Below, in pieces: positions 1-8,558 of a stretch of DNA of 64,000 nt (position 1 is its first letter; each line of letters starts with the position of its first letter). A program made the translations under genes and the position numbers. A model generated the notes under the pieces. That model worked only from the letters and a program-made list of their open reading frames with translations. It was not told the origin of the DNA and ran no database searches. This DNA is from Robiginitalea biformata HTCC2501 (GTDB lineage: Bacteria > Bacteroidota > Bacteroidia > Flavobacteriales > Flavobacteriaceae): positions 248,001 to 312,000 of the forward strand of contig NC_013222.1 in NCBI RefSeq assembly GCF_000024125.1, given 5' to 3'.

Positions 1-1297
1 CAATTTCAATTATACCGGTAAAAATATATCGAACACTATTGAAGAGGTGGGATTCAATGCATATTTCAAACAGCAAAGACTGCACATTGACCAAGTGACC
101 AATGTATTTTTTGAAGACACTATGGACATCAATCGAAGAATCGATGTCAGCTTGGACGTGGATGTGGATTTTGGTGGTTTCAAGGCCTTTACAGCACTTC
201 GATTGGCAGAAAATTCCAAGTTGACCGTCGGTGCGGATTTTTTGAGGGAACATCGTTTTGGTACTAAAAGGGAGTTGGTTGTGGACATATTTAATCCAAT
301 GGGTGCACAAGTGAATCAAGTGGCACCGCCGCCAGGACAAATCCAACCGGATAGTGATGCGACTTTCTTTGGGGTATTTGCCGTTGAGGAATGGAAACCC
401 AGTGAGGTTGTTGATCTGTTGTTCGCACTACGGTTTGATAATTTCAAGACAGAAATAGAGGACGAACCCTTTTTTATTCCAGAAATCGCCGATTTATACA
501 ATGAGGACAACACTTCAGATAACAACACCGCCCTTACCGGTAACATAGGTGCTAAAATCCATGCATCGGACAGATCAGATTTCTCGATCAATTTGGCCAA
601 CTCATTCCGGGCCCCAGATTTGTTTTCCAAATACAATTTTGCCGATGGGGTCATCCCTAACCCCGATCTTGGTCCTGAAAAAGGAGTATTCTACGAATTG
701 GGTTATGCTTACGATGGTTCAAAGTTCGATATCGGCCTCAATTTTTACCAAAATTTCCTGAATGATCTGTATGTCCCGGTCAGTGTGGATTTTCAGGGTA
801 CTCCGAATGTTCAGAATCAAGCCGTGGGGGAAGCCAGACTGACAGGTTGGGAATATCAGCTGAGCTATGCTATTGGCAAGTTGTCCAGTGTTTTCTGGAC
901 AGGTTCCTATATTAGGGGAAAAGACCGGGAAACTGATGAAAACCTTGCCTTTATGCCTGCGGATCAAAACATTTTCGGATTTCAACTTCGAGATAACCGC
1001 AATGCATTTTTCGGACGGGTGGAAGGCATCTTTACAAGCAAGCAAGATAGACCGGCCCCCACGGAAAGGGAAACCGATGGTTATAGCCTTTTCAATATCA
1101 GTGGCGGAATAAATCTGCATGAGGTCTGGCCAAAGTTTCCCTATTCCAAGTTGGTGCTATCTGTGGACAACCTTACGGACAAAGAATACCAAAGTCATGT
1201 TTTTAGAGGCACTCCTGGAAATCAAACCCGATTTTTTGCTCCGGGTCGAAGCATTAATGCCCAACTCATAATCAAACTGGGCGTCGCTGGTAAATAG
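1..1297 (+). CDS. TonB-dependent receptor, C-terminal part (5' truncated by window edge)
   Basis: The reading frame is open from base 2, so the start lies before the window. What remains is about 431 residues of alternating amphipathic strands rich in aromatic and charged residues, typical of the outer-membrane beta-barrel of TonB-dependent receptors. The segment NSFRAPDLFSKYNF and the end (DNLTDKEYQSHVFRGTPGNQ, then a short strand) match the conserved C-terminal barrel of this family. Such receptors import siderophores, vitamin B12 or metal chelates with TonB energy. The plug domain is not visible, so the substrate cannot be read. Its position ahead of hypC and a nickel-type ATPase makes a nickel or other metal ligand possible, but that is inference. 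Confidence 0.85.
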   Translation, partial: NFNYTGKNISNTIEEVGFNAYFKQQRLHIDQVTNVFFEDTMDINRRIDVSLDVDVDFGGFKAFTALRLAENSKLTVGADFLREHRFGTKRELVVDIFNPMGAQVNQVAPPPGQIQPDSDATFFGVFAVEEWKPSEVVDLLFALRFDNFKTEIEDEPFFIPEIADLYNEDNTSDNNTALTGNIGAKIHASDRSDFSINLANSFRAPDLFSKYNFADGVIPNPDLGPEKGVFYELGYAYDGSKFDIGLNFYQNFLNDLYVPVSVDFQGTPNVQNQAVGEARLTGWEYQLSYAIGKLSSVFWTGSYIRGKDRETDENLAFMPADQNIFGFQLRDNRNAFFGRVEGIFTSKQDRPAPTERETDGYSLFNISGGINLHEVWPKFPYSKLVLSVDNLTDKEYQSHVFRGTPGNQTRFFAPGRSINAQLIIKLGVAGK

Positions 1298-1307
1298 TAC
1301 ATCAATT

Positions 1308-1973
1308 GTGGGCAGTACAAAACAGAAAATATTGAAATCAGCAATTGGGCTTTTTAACCAAAAGGGGCTGGTCAATGTTCGACTGCAACAAATTGCTGAT
1401 GAGACCGGAATAAGTGTAGGGAATCTTGCTTATCACTATCACAGCAAGAAAGCCATCGTTCTCGCCATAGATTCCGAATTGGGGGAAGAATTGGAGCTAC
1501 TGCTTTCGATAGACCAAAACTTTCCTTCATTGCTTGATTTTGACAATCATCTGGGGCGCTATTTTTTTATACTGAATCGTTATTCGTTTTATTTTCTAGA
1601 TCTTTTGGAAATTGAACGGGCCTATCCAAAGTTGCATTCAAAACGGGTGGATTATGTAGAGAAAATGATTGCACAAATACATGAATGGCTTTTGCTCAAT
1701 GTGGAAAAAGAAATCTTAAGGCCAGAAAAAATGGAAAATCAGTATCAACATCTTGCTGAGTCCATATGGATGATCATCACGTTCTGGCTCACCCAACGCC
1801 AAGTGCGGGGTAAAACCGATATCGGTGAAGGCCACTTTAAGGAGTTTGTCTGGAACCAATTGATACCATTGTTCACGGAAGCAGGTTGGATGGAGTTTGA
1901 AGCGGTGATCCTTCCACAATTAAAATTTTACTTGGACCAATCTATCTCAGTGGATTTCCGTAAATTACCTTAA
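1308..1973 (+). CDS. TetR/AcrR family transcriptional regulator
   Basis: A 221-residue protein with an N-terminal TetR DNA-binding domain: a helix KQKILKSAIGLFNQKG, then the helix-turn-helix VRLQQIADETGISVGNLAYHYHSKKAI (about residues 24-50). The rest is a helical ligand/dimerisation domain without clear identity. The start is a GTG ten bases after the receptor stop, so the two genes are probably cotranscribed. hypC follows 16 bases after its stop. A role in controlling the receptor or the hydrogenase genes is inferred from position only; ligand and operator cannot be seen. Confidence 0.85.
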   Translation: MGSTKQKILKSAIGLFNQKGLVNVRLQQIADETGISVGNLAYHYHSKKAIVLAIDSELGEELELLLSIDQNFPSLLDFDNHLGRYFFILNRYSFYFLDLLEIERAYPKLHSKRVDYVEKMIAQIHEWLLLNVEKEILRPEKMENQYQHLAESIWMIITFWLTQRQVRGKTDIGEGHFKEFVWNQLIPLFTEAGWMEFEAVILPQLKFYLDQSISVDFRKLP

Positions 1974-1989
1974 TTGTAAATCCTAGTTC

Positions 1990-2247
1990 ATGTGTTTGGC
2001 AGTACCTGGAAAAATTATTGGCTTTGAAGATACCGTTGAAAGTGTGTTCAAAATAGGCAAGGTTTCCTTTGATGGAATAGTGAAGAAAATCAATCTGGGG
2101 CTGGTACCGGAGGCAAAAGAAGGTGATTATGTACTTGTGCATGTAGGTGTGGCCATGAGCATTGTTGATGAAGAAGAGGCGAAGCGAACCATGGATTTTC
2201 TTCTGGGAACGGACGAACTTGATGATATTCGACCCGATGAGGAATAA
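1990..2247 (+). CDS. hypC: [NiFe]-hydrogenase maturation chaperone HypC
   Basis: An 85-residue protein beginning MCLAVPGKI, the invariant HypC/HupF/HybG start whose Cys2 carries the Fe(CN)2CO precursor and contacts the large subunit before nickel insertion. Length and the acidic C-terminal tail fit the family. It acts in the cytoplasm with HypD and the hydrogenase large subunit. None of hypA, hypB, hypD, hypE or hypF is in the window, so they must lie to the left or elsewhere. The CooC-like ATPase gene starts 15 bases downstream. Confidence 0.95.
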   Translation: MCLAVPGKIIGFEDTVESVFKIGKVSFDGIVKKINLGLVPEAKEGDYVLVHVGVAMSIVDEEEAKRTMDFLLGTDELDDIRPDEE

Positions 2248-2262
2248 TAATACCAAATTGAA

Positions 2263-3033
2263 ATGAAGATAGCAATAGCAGGAAAAGGAGGGGTAGGCAA
2301 AACGACCATTAGCGGTACACTTTGTCGTATTTTAGGAGCCAAGGGGGATAAAGTACTTGCTATTGATGGCGATCCCAATCCCAATCTCTCCATTGTTTTG
2401 GGAATTGACAAATCTGATGCGGGGCCACCTAATTTAAGTACCGATATCATCGAAAGGGTTGAGACTGAAGATGGCAAATGGAAATTTCAAGTAAGGATGC
2501 CATTTCAGGAAGTCTTGGAAACCTATGGGCAAAAAGCCACGGATAACGTGACCTTATTAATGGTGGGCAAGCCCGAAAAGGCCGGTACCGGATGTATGTG
2601 CGGTTCCCATACAGTAGTCCGCGAATTGGTGAATGCTGCACTAAGTTCAGAACAGGGACAAATCATGGTTTTGGATACGGAGGCATCCTTAGAGCATATG
2701 AAGCGCGGTACTTCGAAGTACGTGGATAAAATATATACTGTGGTGGAACCTTACTACAGATCGCTTGAGGCAGCCTCAAGATTTGCTGAAATGGCACAAC
2801 AATTAGGCATTGGACAGGTTGAGGCCATTGCCAATAAAGTACGGACCAAAGAGGATGAAATGGCGATACGCGAATACTGTGCAAAGATAAACCTACCTAT
2901 AGCGGTATTTGTGCCCTTTGATGAACAGGTCATGGCAGCCGATTTAAAAGGAAAATCTGTAATAGATTTTGACCCGGAGGCGAAAGTTGTAAAAGCCCTG
3001 GAAGCACTAAGTGCTGCTATTTTGAAGAATTAG
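2263..3033 (+). CDS. CooC-like nickel-insertion ATPase (MinD/SIMIBI family)
   Basis: A 256-residue P-loop ATPase. The deviant Walker A GKGGVGKTT (residues 7-15) with its signature lysine, the switch region DGDPNPNLSIVLG and the GTGCMCGSH motif (Cys-x-Cys, near residue 112) match CooC, which loads nickel into carbon monoxide dehydrogenase. There is no CO dehydrogenase in the window, so here it may deliver nickel to the hydrogenase or stand in for HypB; that is inference from its place directly after hypC. It converges with the minus-strand operon, the two stop codons being one base apart. Confidence 0.85.
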   Translation: MKIAIAGKGGVGKTTISGTLCRILGAKGDKVLAIDGDPNPNLSIVLGIDKSDAGPPNLSTDIIERVETEDGKWKFQVRMPFQEVLETYGQKATDNVTLLMVGKPEKAGTGCMCGSHTVVRELVNAALSSEQGQIMVLDTEASLEHMKRGTSKYVDKIYTVVEPYYRSLEAASRFAEMAQQLGIGQVEAIANKVRTKEDEMAIREYCAKINLPIAVFVPFDEQVMAADLKGKSVIDFDPEAKVVKALEALSAAILKN

Positions 3034-3034
3034 T

Positions 3035-4018
3035 TCAACGCTCCACAAGTTCCGAGCCATCTCTTCTGTTGAAGAAACCATCGGGTAATTCGCGGCCCAA
3101 ATCAACATCTGAATATACATATTCGTCCATGACCTTGCCATTGGGCCAATAACGGGTCCAACGATGGCTGAATGTAATTCCATCCACGGTTTTGTGATCG
3201 GTCCAATAAATTTCTTCAGGTCTGGTCTCTCCCTTATCGGATTTGTTGTAATATTCCACCTTGTGTATCAGTTTATCCTGAGTGTCGACATAAAATCGCC
3301 AACTGTCCTTCCCTACTTCAGGATCATACGAAATATCCAGTAAAGTAGGTTCTTTGCCGGACCCTCCCAATAGGTTCAACTCGGCGATATTGAAGCCTGT
3401 AGACGCCAAACTTGCGTTCACGCCCCTATCTTTCAGTTTAAAGGGCATTGAAAACCTGAAGAACGCCATTGACGAAGCGCACTGGGGGTCGCAGAATTTA
3501 GAATCACACATCATGCCCTCTTCCTTGGCGGCAATCATCGGATCAACGGTTTGATTGTCCTTTGTTGCCCAAAAGCCATAATCATCTTTGCCCACAACTA
3601 CTTCGCTATCGTTATCTCCGACAGATTTAACCTGGAGCTTTAGCCCTTCCACGGTTCGTTTAAAGTAAAAGGTCTCTTCGGTAGATTTTAATAATTCCCC
3701 CGTTTCGTCATATAAGTTGTGGGTACGGGTAAACTGTCCTTGATCAATATCGTTCCATGTATCCAGGCCACCGGCAGCGTCAACAATCTCATCCACAAAT
3801 TCCGCTCCCGTGGGCTCCCTTAGTAAATTTTCCCACGCATAATAACCTACAACAGCTAGGGCAAGCACCAATGCCCCTGCCGATAACAATTGCATACGCT
3901 TAACGGTGATGGGTCTTACCAAATCCTTAACCTGTAAATCAACCCACCAAGGAATTTTTTCTTCTGATTTTTTCTGTGATTCTTTTGGGCCCTTCGAAGG
4001 CTTAATGTCTTGATTCAT
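3035..4018 (-). CDS. Membrane-anchored DUF6503-like protein with a Cys cluster (hydrogenase operon)
   Basis: A 327-residue protein. A lysine-rich cytoplasmic N-terminus (about 1-40) is followed by one transmembrane segment (LLSAGALVLALAVVGYYAW, about 44-62) and an exported beta-rich domain. That domain starts with a helix (VDEIVDAAGGLDTW) also found in the lipoprotein at 4612-5469, so the two are diverged paralogues. Both resemble secreted Bacteroidota DUF6503 proteins with a LolA-like fold. This copy has an insertion CDSKFCDPQC (Cys-x4-Cys-x3-Cys) that could bind metal or a cofactor. It is the last gene of the hydrogenase operon, 69 bases after the maturation protease. Function unknown; an outward-facing accessory or electron-transfer role is a guess. 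Confidence 0.75.
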   Translation of the reverse strand: MNQDIKPSKGPKESQKKSEEKIPWWVDLQVKDLVRPITVKRMQLLSAGALVLALAVVGYYAWENLLREPTGAEFVDEIVDAAGGLDTWNDIDQGQFTRTHNLYDETGELLKSTEETFYFKRTVEGLKLQVKSVGDNDSEVVVGKDDYGFWATKDNQTVDPMIAAKEEGMMCDSKFCDPQCASSMAFFRFSMPFKLKDRGVNASLASTGFNIAELNLLGGSGKEPTLLDISYDPEVGKDSWRFYVDTQDKLIHKVEYYNKSDKGETRPEEIYWTDHKTVDGITFSHRWTRYWPNGKVMDEYVYSDVDLGRELPDGFFNRRDGSELVER

Positions 4019-4087
4019 AACAAGCTGTTTACATTTTAAAAATACGAAATTCAGGAATACAATGAAACCGTTTCTTACTGTTGTTCT

Positions 4088-4606
4088 TTATTCAAAATTT
4101 GCAAGTTTTTTCTGGCTCAACCAATTTTGCAATTTACGCATGGCTTTTGGGAGGGCGTCTTCCACTGCTTCACTCATACCAACCGCAAAATCATCATGCT
4201 GTGCAGCCTCACAACCCAGTATATACACTTCATTGGGCAATACCTTCAGTGCTTTTGCCAACATCAACGCCCGAATGGGGTTGGTATAGTGCATATCGGC
4301 CAAAAAAGTTCTTTTTTCAAAAACAGGCATTTCTTCGATATCCGAAACCTTTTCCATCTCCCTAAAGTAGATGTGGCCCGCTTCTTCTCCCCAAGCCACG
4401 GCATCCGCCAAAATCAGAATATCATAGCCTGCATGTAACTCTTGCACCAAATGAATCCCCCCGATACCTACCTCCATGACCATAATATGGTCTAAGTGCG
4501 AGACAGCATCCCGAAACTTTTTGGCGAACTCAATACCAAAGGCATCATCCTGCTTCAATTCATTACCAACTCCCGCAACCAGGATCTTTTTCAACGCATC
4601 AGCCAA
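4088..4606 (-). CDS. Hydrogenase maturation endopeptidase (HyaD/HycI family)
   Basis: A 172-residue protein. The family start ILVAGVGNELKQDDAFGIEFA (residues 8-28) matches the GxGNxLxxDDxxG signature, and VMEVGIGGIHLVQEL (about 43-57) supplies an acidic nickel-sensing residue. These proteases cleave the C-terminal extension of the large subunit after nickel is inserted. The substrate is presumably the large subunit at 6654-8528, which has a 22-residue extension after its final His. It starts five bases after the lipoprotein stop in the same operon. Confidence 0.9.
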   Translation of the reverse strand: MADALKKILVAGVGNELKQDDAFGIEFAKKFRDAVSHLDHIMVMEVGIGGIHLVQELHAGYDILILADAVAWGEEAGHIYFREMEKVSDIEEMPVFEKRTFLADMHYTNPIRALMLAKALKVLPNEVYILGCEAAQHDDFAVGMSEAVEDALPKAMRKLQNWLSQKKLANFE

Positions 4607-4611
4607 CCCAT

Positions 4612-5469
4612 CTAGTTCTTTACTTTAAACAATTCCTCTGGTAATTCTATGTCAAATTGAATATTGGAATTACTATAAACAGTTCTTAAGTATACGGGTT
4701 CCCTGTTTTCATTGGAAACATAACTTTTTCTTTCCTTGGTTACCACTATGCCGTCAACTTCTATAAAAGTGTCATAATCGGTATAGGTGTATCCTTTTCC
4801 ATGATCCAAAAAGTTGGCCACAAACTGATAATTGTCTGTATTCAAATAGTAGTTCCATGTATGCATCCCTCCTGAGCTTCCCGCTCCCTTTTCATAGGTG
4901 ACCTGAAGATTGTGAACTATTCTGTTATTGGACAGGGTATCAATTCCTTCATATTTCAATAGGGTTCCGGGAGCCTTTAATTTAAATGGCATACATACCA
5001 TATATTGTGAGCCGAATGATGAATTCCAGGCTGAATTTACGGCCACCTTATCTTCTTGAATTTCCCCGTTTACCAGTTTCCAGGCCTGCTTGCCGTTATT
5101 AACTATTTCGTGTTTGTTACCATCGAGTTCCCAGCTCATATAAGTCTTGAAGGAAGGTTTTAATTGGTACTTATGTATTTGTGCAACGGTTCGCAATAAA
5201 GTTCCGCTGGAATCAAAGCTTTGAATGTTTTTTGTGTAGGACATGGTCTTCTTAGCGGACCAATTGCCCATACCTCCGGCACTATGTATCGCCTCTTTGA
5301 CGAGTTTGTCAGCTTTGCTCAATTCTTCCTTGGCAGGTACTGTTCGTTCTACCGAACTATCTTTTTTAGAATCACCCTTGCATCCCAGGCCCAAAAGGCC
5401 AATCAATACAATAAGAAGAAGACTATGTTTTCTCTTGCTTATCAGGAAGGTTGGTATTTTCAAAATCAT
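4612..5469 (-). CDS. DUF6503-like lipoprotein in the hydrogenase operon
   Basis: A 285-residue protein with a hydrophobic leader and lipobox (LLGLGC, Cys about 30), predicting an exported lipoprotein. The mature part begins with a Lys/Ser/Glu-rich linker, then VKEAIHSAGGMGNWSAKKT, homologous to the paralogue at 3035-4018, and a beta-rich LolA-like domain. It lacks that paralogue's Cys cluster. The start overlaps the previous gene by 47 bases; no later Met would keep the signal peptide, so this start is favoured. Function unknown. Two such exported proteins in an operon for a cytoplasmic-type hydrogenase are unexpected. Confidence 0.75.
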   Translation of the reverse strand: MILKIPTFLISKRKHSLLLIVLIGLLGLGCKGDSKKDSSVERTVPAKEELSKADKLVKEAIHSAGGMGNWSAKKTMSYTKNIQSFDSSGTLLRTVAQIHKYQLKPSFKTYMSWELDGNKHEIVNNGKQAWKLVNGEIQEDKVAVNSAWNSSFGSQYMVCMPFKLKAPGTLLKYEGIDTLSNNRIVHNLQVTYEKGAGSSGGMHTWNYYLNTDNYQFVANFLDHGKGYTYTDYDTFIEVDGIVVTKERKSYVSNENREPVYLRTVYSNSNIQFDIELPEELFKVKN

Positions 5470-5716
5470 AAAGTTCCAAAAGTGTGTTTATGGTATAGTC
5501 TTGTTTCAGGGTATCCTTCAAATCGGGATAACTACGTTCAATGGCCTGCAGCATTCTTGAAAGTGGCTCCCGGTGCATTAAATCAAAATACTTTAAAATT
5601 TCAGCCGTAAGTTCCCTGGTTTCTTCATCAGGAATGTTCCCCGACTGCTTCACCAGTTCCTGCACATACTGCATAATCTCCTTAAACTCTACGTTGTTGA
5701 ATAGTACGGGTTTCAT
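5423..5716 (-). CDS. Hypothetical small acidic helical protein (hydrogenase accessory candidate)
   Basis: The frame is open further upstream, but the first Met that does not run inside the preceding gene is at 5716, one base after that gene's stop. This gives a 97-residue, mostly helical, acidic protein (KEIMQYVQELVKQSGNIPDE ...) with no Cys or His cluster, signal peptide or membrane segment. I do not recognise the family. Tight packing between the winged-helix gene and the lipoprotein gene says it belongs to the hydrogenase operon, perhaps as an assembly factor. Confidence 0.7.
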   Translation of the reverse strand: MKPVLFNNVEFKEIMQYVQELVKQSGNIPDEETRELTAEILKYFDLMHREPLSRMLQAIERSYPDLKDTLKQDYTINTLLELYDFENTNLPDKQEKT

Positions 5717-5717
5717 A

Positions 5718-6116
5718 TTAGTGGGAGCCGCTTGCACAGTTATGGACACAATTGTCAAGTTTGACACCGTCTGGACCGTAACAGAATTCACAATCAGGGC
5801 CGCATTCGCCATGACCTGCTTTTTGCATACCCTGAAAAGCTTCAGCAAACTGTCGACCCCCCTCTTTTTTGCCTGATTTCGATAATTTATAGTGGATATT
5901 TCCATCTTTATCCAGCATCACTAACAATCCGATATCTGTAAGCTTATTTAGATGGTATTCCAAATTTTGATAGGACGTATTGAGAAAGGGAAGCATTTGG
6001 GTAAGGCTTACCTCGCTGCCCATACCTTCACCATGCATCCAATACATGACCTGCAGTATTTCTTCCTTCCAGAACAAGGAGCGCAATGCACTATCTTCTA
6101 CCGATTCATTTTTCAT
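5718..6116 (-). CDS. Winged-helix protein with a cysteine-rich tail
   Basis: A 132-residue protein. Residues about 12-90 look like a winged-helix fold (LNTSYQNLEYHLNKLTDIGLL as recognition helix, then a beta wing ending YKLSKSGKK). The tail, from about residue 100, carries HGECGPDCEFC and later DNCVHNC, giving five cysteines with interspersed His in about 25 residues, which suggests a metal or Fe-S site. The start overlaps the stop of the upstream gene by 4 bases, indicating translational coupling. It may be a metal- or redox-sensing regulator, or an Fe-S accessory protein for the hydrogenase; neither is established. Confidence 0.75.
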   Translation of the reverse strand: MKNESVEDSALRSLFWKEEILQVMYWMHGEGMGSEVSLTQMLPFLNTSYQNLEYHLNKLTDIGLLVMLDKDGNIHYKLSKSGKKEGGRQFAEAFQGMQKAGHGECGPDCEFCYGPDGVKLDNCVHNCASGSH

Positions 6117-6673
6117 ACACTTTCTTCAAATAAAGTATCTCCCCTTAATTTTTCGGTCTCTAAAACAATATCGTTTTCTTGAGCAAACTGCCCTAAAATA
6201 CGCAAAATTTCAGGAATTTTTGCCTCAACTTCAGCTGTTAGATACTCCCCCGCCTGTTCCGCTCCAGGTTCAACATCAACCAAATAGACCTCTTTTGGCC
6301 AAATCTTGAAGTGCTCACCAATGACCAAGAGGTTTTCAACCGAGATGACCCCGGTGGCCGCATCACCAACACAGGCCTGAATTTGTTTTTCAGAAGGTAA
6401 ATGACCTAACCACTGATACACGGATATATCACCAATTTTTCTTTCGGGCCTTTCAATGGCCACCAAAAAAACCACCCGATCAAAAGACTTTTTTAACGTC
6501 TGGAAATATTGGACAATGGCTATAGGTCCCCAGTTCATTTCTTCTACGGTAACCGGGCCATTCCATGAAATGGATTGTAATTGAGGTAGCAGAATTGGCC
6601 CAACCGAATGGTTGCGAAGTATATGATAGCCTACCGTACCAATAAGCACATTTTTACTCGACCCCACAGGCAC
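6113..6673 (-). CDS. Hydrogenase-protease-like accessory protein
   Basis: A 186-residue protein whose start (GTG, overlapping the end of the large-subunit gene by 20 bases) and first strand VLIGTVGYHILRNHSVGP resemble the opening GxGN..DDGxG of HyaD/HycI proteases, but the canonical Asn and Asp residues are replaced. Downstream blocks VEEMNWGPIAIVQYFQTL and VEPGAEQAGEYL keep the general fold order. A true maturation protease is present at 4088-4606, so this one may be a non-catalytic relative used in assembly. It directly follows the large subunit, as hydrogenase proteases often do. Confidence 0.75.
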   Translation of the reverse strand: MPVGSSKNVLIGTVGYHILRNHSVGPILLPQLQSISWNGPVTVEEMNWGPIAIVQYFQTLKKSFDRVVFLVAIERPERKIGDISVYQWLGHLPSEKQIQACVGDAATGVISVENLLVIGEHFKIWPKEVYLVDVEPGAEQAGEYLTAEVEAKIPEILRILGQFAQENDIVLETEKLRGDTLFEESV

Positions 6674-8528
6674 AGGTTGTTACTTCCCGTGTTACCATAT
6701 GGTCGGTATCCTTGGCCATAATATGCGTGGTACACGGCATACAGGGATCAAAACTCCGTATCGCCCTTAAAATATCTATTCCTTTATAATCCTCCGGATT
6801 GTCGAACTTTTCAAGGATCGGAGTATTGAGCACCGCCTCTTCATAGGGGCCCATTTCTCCCCAGGGTGTTCTTGGTGCCGCATTTAATGTGGAAGGGGTA
6901 ATAATCTGATAATTATCGATGACACCGTTCTCAACAATAAGATGGTGGGTTAAAAAACCTCTACCGGCGCCCCATGCACCAAATCCAATATGTGTTCCTT
7001 TTTTAGGAATTTCGTAGGGTACGCTCACTTTGGTTTCCCCATTCTTGATCAAATCCATGGCCAACAACCAATTCTCCATGGCTACCATGGCAGAGTAAGG
7101 AATACAATAGGCCCTTGCCCTATTGCGTTCAAAGGCATTCCAATGTTCGGGAATCTTCCATTCCAAAGTTTTCTCGGGTAGATAGTGCTTGGGCACATGA
7201 ATTTTCATGCTGGTGCCTGTATTTTCCAAGAACCTACTTGCAGGGGCTTTTTGGGCCTTGGCAGTCAGATACATTCGTGTATATGCGCCGGCTTCCATGG
7301 GCATTCTATCCCAAGTAGGAGCGGTATCCCAACTATAACGGTCTTTCCAGCTTTGCTTTCCAGGTTTTGGAATGGTTTCCTTGTTCCAAGGATGGTTGGG
7401 ACTTAAGGGCATTCCATTGGCATCTTCCTTAAAGCGATGTCCGTCCCATTTTTCATAATAAGAGTGCTCCACAAATTCTTCTATCCCGGCATTGAGTTCG
7501 GTAAGTTTTGTGGTGACCACTTCTCCATCCACCAACACTCCTGGAGTGGACCATCGTGCCTCTCCCCATTTATCACAATTTTCAAAAGAGGCATCGTAAT
7601 GTTCCGGTCTATCCCATACGCCAGTATCCATCATGGTGGCAGGGCGAATACCGCACTTAGCATACTCCGGATTGCTTTCCAAAAAGAAATCGAAAACATC
7701 GTCCCAGATTCCGGTTACCTTTTGGCTGTAGTCAAAAAACTTGATCAATCGACTATAGACTTCGTTAAGTACGGTAATGTTGACAGTTACGGAAAGTCCG
7801 CCTGGGACGACTGATTGAGGGTGTGGGTATTTACCACCTATCAACACGTAAGCTTCCCTGGCCACCCGCGTCATGCTCAAGGCCTCCAAGTATAATTTGC
7901 CCTTCAAGGGATTTAAATCTTTCATGATATCCAAAATGGTATCATAACCGTGTACCTCTTTATTCTTGGCTTTTGTATTGGCCGCCTTATCCAAAAGTTC
8001 AGGATTGGTTTCACGCACCAACTCCTCTGAATAATCAGGGCCAGCCAACAGAAAAAGATGTAAAGGGTGATCGTACAGGTACTCTATCGCCAGAAGAATA
8101 TTACGCATTACAATTCCCAATGGTGGTGGTTTAATCCCCAAGGCCATTTCAATGGCCAAGGCAGCAGTAGTAGCGTGCACTCCACCACAAACTCCGCAGG
8201 CTCGACTACTGATATAGGCAGCATCCCTTGGATCGCGCCCTTTGAGAATCACCTCATAACCACGAAAAAGGGTAGCCATGGAATTGGTAGATAATACTTT
8301 CCGCTTTTCCAGATCGACCACACTATGAAAAGCCAAAGCCCCTGCCACTCGAGTTACGGGATCATAGTCGATGTTTCTGATGAATCCATTGCGTTCCAAG
8401 AGCCCTTTTAAAACTTCCTGTTCCTCGCCTAAGTCAACTACTTTATGTTCATAGGGGTCCGCAAGGCCCTCTTTTAGATAAGCATTTCCTTGTTCATCAA
8501 AAGCAATCGGTAAATTTTTAAAGCACAT
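6654..8528 (-). CDS. [NiFe]-hydrogenase large (catalytic) subunit
   Basis: A 624-residue protein carrying the Ni-Fe site. The L1 motif RACGVCGGVH has Cys111 and Cys114; the L2 motif DPCMPCTTH has Cys596, Cys599 and His602. Residues 603-624 form the extension removed on maturation, unusual in ending TTCACGVE with two more cysteines. The enzyme splits H2 to protons and electrons. Overall features, with a Tat-less partner and Bacteroidota host, resemble the group 1h/1l uptake enzymes linked to low-level H2 oxidation; the subgroup needs a tree. The gene is separated from its small subunit by five membrane-protein genes, an unusual order. Confidence 0.95.
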   Translation of the reverse strand: MCFKNLPIAFDEQGNAYLKEGLADPYEHKVVDLGEEQEVLKGLLERNGFIRNIDYDPVTRVAGALAFHSVVDLEKRKVLSTNSMATLFRGYEVILKGRDPRDAAYISSRACGVCGGVHATTAALAIEMALGIKPPPLGIVMRNILLAIEYLYDHPLHLFLLAGPDYSEELVRETNPELLDKAANTKAKNKEVHGYDTILDIMKDLNPLKGKLYLEALSMTRVAREAYVLIGGKYPHPQSVVPGGLSVTVNITVLNEVYSRLIKFFDYSQKVTGIWDDVFDFFLESNPEYAKCGIRPATMMDTGVWDRPEHYDASFENCDKWGEARWSTPGVLVDGEVVTTKLTELNAGIEEFVEHSYYEKWDGHRFKEDANGMPLSPNHPWNKETIPKPGKQSWKDRYSWDTAPTWDRMPMEAGAYTRMYLTAKAQKAPASRFLENTGTSMKIHVPKHYLPEKTLEWKIPEHWNAFERNRARAYCIPYSAMVAMENWLLAMDLIKNGETKVSVPYEIPKKGTHIGFGAWGAGRGFLTHHLIVENGVIDNYQIITPSTLNAAPRTPWGEMGPYEEAVLNTPILEKFDNPEDYKGIDILRAIRSFDPCMPCTTHIMAKDTDHMVTREVTTCACGVE

Positions 8529-8558
8529 AGGCGATATCGTTATTTCAATTTAAATTCT

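Noticed and set aside
5717..5905. N-terminal extension of the small hydrogenase-operon protein
   Set aside because: It runs inside the winged-helix gene in another frame and reads as random sequence; the Met at 5716 is the natural start.
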